Source: Glandiceps talaboti (Eukaryota; Hemichordata; Enteropneusta; Spengelidae). From it: a stretch of 64,000 nt of DNA. The DNA lies in NCBI RefSeq assembly GCF_964340395.1, contig NC_135549.1:29460095-29524094 (forward strand), written 5' to 3'. The position numbers and the translations under genes are program-made. The notes under the pieces were generated by a model. The model saw only the letters and a list, made by a program, of their open reading frames with translations. It was not told the DNA's origin and made no database searches. Of the stretch, positions 60,818 to 64,000 are shown piece by piece (the first letter of the stretch is position 1; each line of letters starts with the position of its first letter).

Positions 60818-62410
60818 TTGATACCGCTGTCCAAGAAAGGAAGAAAACATGTAGCACTTTATGTACAAAATAAATATTCTCTAAGAAACCATCTGTCAGA
60901 TTCAAAAATGACACATTTGATGATCATATTGGCTCCAAGACATCTTAGTCAAGGCTTTTATTCTGCATACTGGTTGGCCAAAGAACTCATTTCCAACAGC
61001 AAAACCGATTCACCACTTACCCTAATAGAGAGACTTGGATTAAGTGAACTACATGGGTTTAAGCGCAGGTCCCCTGCATCATTACGTGAAATATATACAG
61101 TGATTGGCGATACCATTTTGAAGTCAATTGTAGATATGGTAAATAAGGCTGAATGCTATGGATTGTTAATTGATGACATGACAGACGTAGCTGTATTGGA
61201 ACATTGGTTTTATACAGTTTTTTAACAATGGTACTGACCAAGTTGAAGTTGACTTTCTCTTCATAGAAAATCTCTTAGAAAAGTCTGACTCAGCAAATGC
61301 AGAGACTATTTATGGTGTTTTGTGTGAAAAGTTGAGGTATCTTGAACTATCATTACAAGACCTGAGAGAGGCTTAGTAACCGACGGTGCCAGTGTAATGG
61401 TTGGCAAACGCAATGGGCTGGCCAAAAGACTGAAAGATGTCAACTCAAAACTTGTTTCTGTCCACTGTATATACCATAGACTGGCCTTAGCATGCACTGA
61501 CACAAATAAAACATTGAACTGTATTTCAAATGTAGAGACAATAGTGACACAGTTGTTCGAGTACTCCCAAAAAAATTGGCAGTGTACAAAAATGTATTTT
61601 GATGACACAACAAAAACTAAAGAACATCAAGATGACCACTTCAGCTACAAGAGCAGCTGTGACAAAGAGGTTCAAAAGAGCTTGCCAAACGTGGTGGTTA
61701 TCATTTGATGCTGCAATAAGTTCAGTTTATCAGGACATTGTCCCATTACTACACACACTTCAGAAATTGGAGTCAACAGACGGTGACCCAGTGGCATTTG
61801 GGCTCTTCAAATTTATAGCAATCTTGTATATACTTCATCATGTTCTTCCCATACTTAGTGAGTTAAGCAAAACTTTTCAACAAGAGCTAATCAACTACAG
61901 CCATATCCAGCCAACTGTTCATTATATCAAATGCAAACTTGTTGAAGTGATGGAGAACAATGGTGCTATTGAGCACTTAAAGATTGACCTTTCCAAGGGT
62001 GGTAGACTAAAACCTTTAGACTTGCGGTTCACAACAGAAGCAGAAACATCTATGGCAGATATTTCAAGGCGTTACACCACATCAACAATGTTGATGCTCG
62101 CTTGGATACCTCATTACCAATATTTAATTCATTTGCAATATTTCATCCTCGCGGCATACCTCCACCCAACAGTCCAGATTTCAAGGAATATGGTGTGGAA
62201 GCTATAGGCATCCTTGCAGATAAGTTTCTGACAAATGATAATGATGACAATAACAAGTTAACTGCTGAATGGTGCAAGTTTAAGTATGACCTGATGTCAT
62301 GGCAGAAGCAGATGGAAGTAGTATTATCAACAAACAAGGACACAAATCCAATAGTAGTATGGTGTCTGACTAGATTACTGAAAATGAAGTCCATTTCTAC
62401 CCTGAACTGA
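60818..62410 (+). pseudogene. hAT-type (ZNF862/KIAA1586-like) transposase remnant, several frameshifts
   Basis: Blocks in three frames give a collinear hAT catalytic core: YGLLIDDMTDVAVLE (first Asp region), VTDGASVMVGKRNGLAKRLK (second Asp), VSVHCIYHRLALACTDTN, CQTWWLSFDAAISS where the family has T-R-W, then FKFIAILYILHHVLPILSEL and a late helical region. Breaks occur near 61200, 61376, 61690 and 62150. No N-terminal BED finger or intact C-terminal dimerisation domain is seen. Other readings (ZMYM-like) are possible. Confidence 0.75.
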
Positions 62411-62436
62411 AAATCAAAGGAAGTTGCCAGTTGCCA

Positions 62437-62567
62437 CGTATCACAAAACAAATTGACGTGCATATGTATGCCATAGTATGTTGCCCCTGTACAAAGTTTG
62501 AAAAAAATCGGTCCAGGCATCTCCAAGAAACGGCTCTGGACGGACAGACGGAACCCAATCCATAAGT
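62437..62567. repeat. Dispersed repeat copy matching the right part of 54077-54772
   Basis: Shares AAACAAATTGACGTGCATAT, TATGCCATAGTATGTTGCCC, AAGTTTGAAAAAAATCGGTC and CGGAACCCAATCCATAAG with 54575-54727. It lacks the final GCGGGGACTA. Lies just after the hAT remnant. Confidence 0.8.
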
Positions 62568-64000
62568 AGACTAAAAAGGCATGAACGACTGTCTACAGTC
62601 TACATACAAATAAATATATGTAACAAAGTAAATCACAGAAACTGTGTATTAAGGGATGTCTGTGTGTTTATTGTGTCTATCTCAACAGGAAACACTGTGA
62701 TCAGTCATTTATCTTGATATACCCTGTAAGCATTTGCACACTAAGAAGAAATCTCCTTTAATAACTAAATAACCAAGTTGCTGAACTTTGCACCCTATTT
62801 ATTCTAGCTAATTCATCAAACAATACCCTTACTTAAAAATCAATATCTTCTTGATATATTTGAACAATAATTTTCTCCATATCAACATCTCTATATTGCA
62901 AATGACATTTATGTAAACACCATGTCATGACTTGCACAGAAATTTGAATGATGTGAAAAAGACACAAAAAGAGTCCACAATGACAAATCATGATAGGGAC
63001 AAAATTTAAAGGTGGAAATGTACTTCTATATTAATTGTAGCACCTCTAAATTAGAGAAAATACACGTGGAAGTATTAAGTAAACAGAGATTGCATTAAGA
63101 AATAAGTGTACAAAGTGACTTTTAAAACTATAACAAGCTTCCATCTCTGTTCAATTCTAGCAATGAATTAAGCTAAATACTTGAGTGGGTCAAAAGGGAT
63201 CCAATCATTTTTGTCCAATAAGTCTTAATTCATCAGATGATGATCAAACACCAAAGATGGTACACTGACAATAGTTCTTGAGTATTTTAATTAAAGATAG
63301 CTAATTTCAATTTTGTACATTTCTAGATGATTAAATTAGGGAGTTCAGAATCTAATCATTTCATTTCATGTCATTTAAATGATGCGAGAAATCGTTTTAA
63401 TAGTAATTAACCTCTGTCTGTTGTGACTTAAAGTGTACATGCAAAGGTACATACTTTTTTTCGTAATTATGTTTATTTTGCCATAAAAATACAGGAAATC
63501 GGGTTTGTAATAGTACAATATAATTCTAACACGAGAAATTGCGCGAAAAATGAGGCACTCTCGGCTCAGCCACAGAGCACCTTCAGGTAAGTACCTCTCA
63601 TTTGCATATGGATAGGACAGGATTTGGAACTTTATGACGTCAATGCAGGAACACAAACGCATTCGTCAGTGTATCTTTACATGTAAAGCCATTATGATCG
63701 AACCAGAAGGTCAACTTCAAAACCAGTTTTCGCCAGAACCCGACGTTGAATATTGGTCAGATTCCTCAAGCTTAGAGCAATACACTCCAGCATTAACATC
63801 TGATGGTGTGATTTAGCCAAATTCATTCGAACCGACCGCTAGCAGTAACGATAGTGGTAGTGAATGAGTACACTGTTTAAATATCCACCATGCAAGTTTA
63901 GTGCTTGTTTTCTGACTATGCCTTGCTGTCTTATAAGTTATACAGCGTATGTCCTAGTGAAGCCGTGTTGTTTACATAAATAACATACTGTTATCAGCGT
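62568..64000. other. AT-rich stretch without a supported gene
   Basis: Only short frames. A short ATG frame at 63550 ending at a good donor (CAG|GTAAGTAC at 63587) and an open frame 63634-63816 (EPDVEYWSDSSSLEQYTPAL) could be parts of a gene running off the right edge, but their phases do not join directly. Confidence 0.4.

Noticed and set aside
63550-63816. First exon plus second exon of a gene leaving the window
   Set aside because: The donor at 63587 is phase 1 and the following open frame would need phase 0; no homology was recognised.

Overview
The window is animal nuclear DNA: AT-rich, with spliced genes, GT-AG introns, and introns full of microsatellites and broken transposons. Modular extracellular exons, non-LTR (LINE) fragments, FLYWCH/MULE and hAT transposase remnants and a tRNA-Ser-like SINE suggest a marine invertebrate (for example a hemichordate, cephalochordate or lophotrochozoan). 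I cannot name the phylum from sequence alone.

Region 1 (1-6148) has no host exon I can support. It holds two broken LINE fragments, two CT microsatellites, and a perfect foldback element with a 9-bp target duplication. It is probably a large intron of the next gene.

Region 2 (6149-32204, + strand) is the 3' part of a large type I membrane protein gene. I resolved 39 exons that join in one frame to 1849 residues plus a stop. Order: MUC4-like post-VWD region, an EGF-like link, 24 EGF modules (mostly calcium-binding, one or two per phase-1 exon), a Thr/Ser-rich stalk on small exons, an EGF, a SEA domain with an apparently intact autocleavage site, two more EGFs, one membrane span, and a cytoplasmic tail rich in tyrosines. 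The 5' end lies left of the window. The product is best read as a MUC4-like cell-surface mucin or adhesion receptor that also carries a MUC1/MUC16-type SEA domain.

Region 3 (32205-47172) is intergenic: microsatellites, a short TIR element, LINE remnants, a possible YY1-type promoter with a short first exon at 37.6 kb, a minisatellite at 45.3 kb, and a decayed tandem copy of four exons of the next gene (41521-43256).

Region 4 (47364-55279, - strand) is a succinate-semialdehyde dehydrogenase gene (ALDH5A1 family). Its ten exons give 486 residues from the first clear ATG. A possible extra 5' exon lies at 58037-58270. The catalytic Cys, Glu, Asn and substrate-contact residues are present, but the second Cys of the human redox switch is Gly.

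Region 5 (58659-62567, + strand) holds a frameshifted FLYWCH/MULE transposase gene and a frameshifted hAT-type transposase, followed by a dispersed repeat. The last 1.4 kb has no gene I can support.

The mucin-like gene and the dehydrogenase gene show no functional link. They face each other across about 15 kb of repeat-rich DNA.
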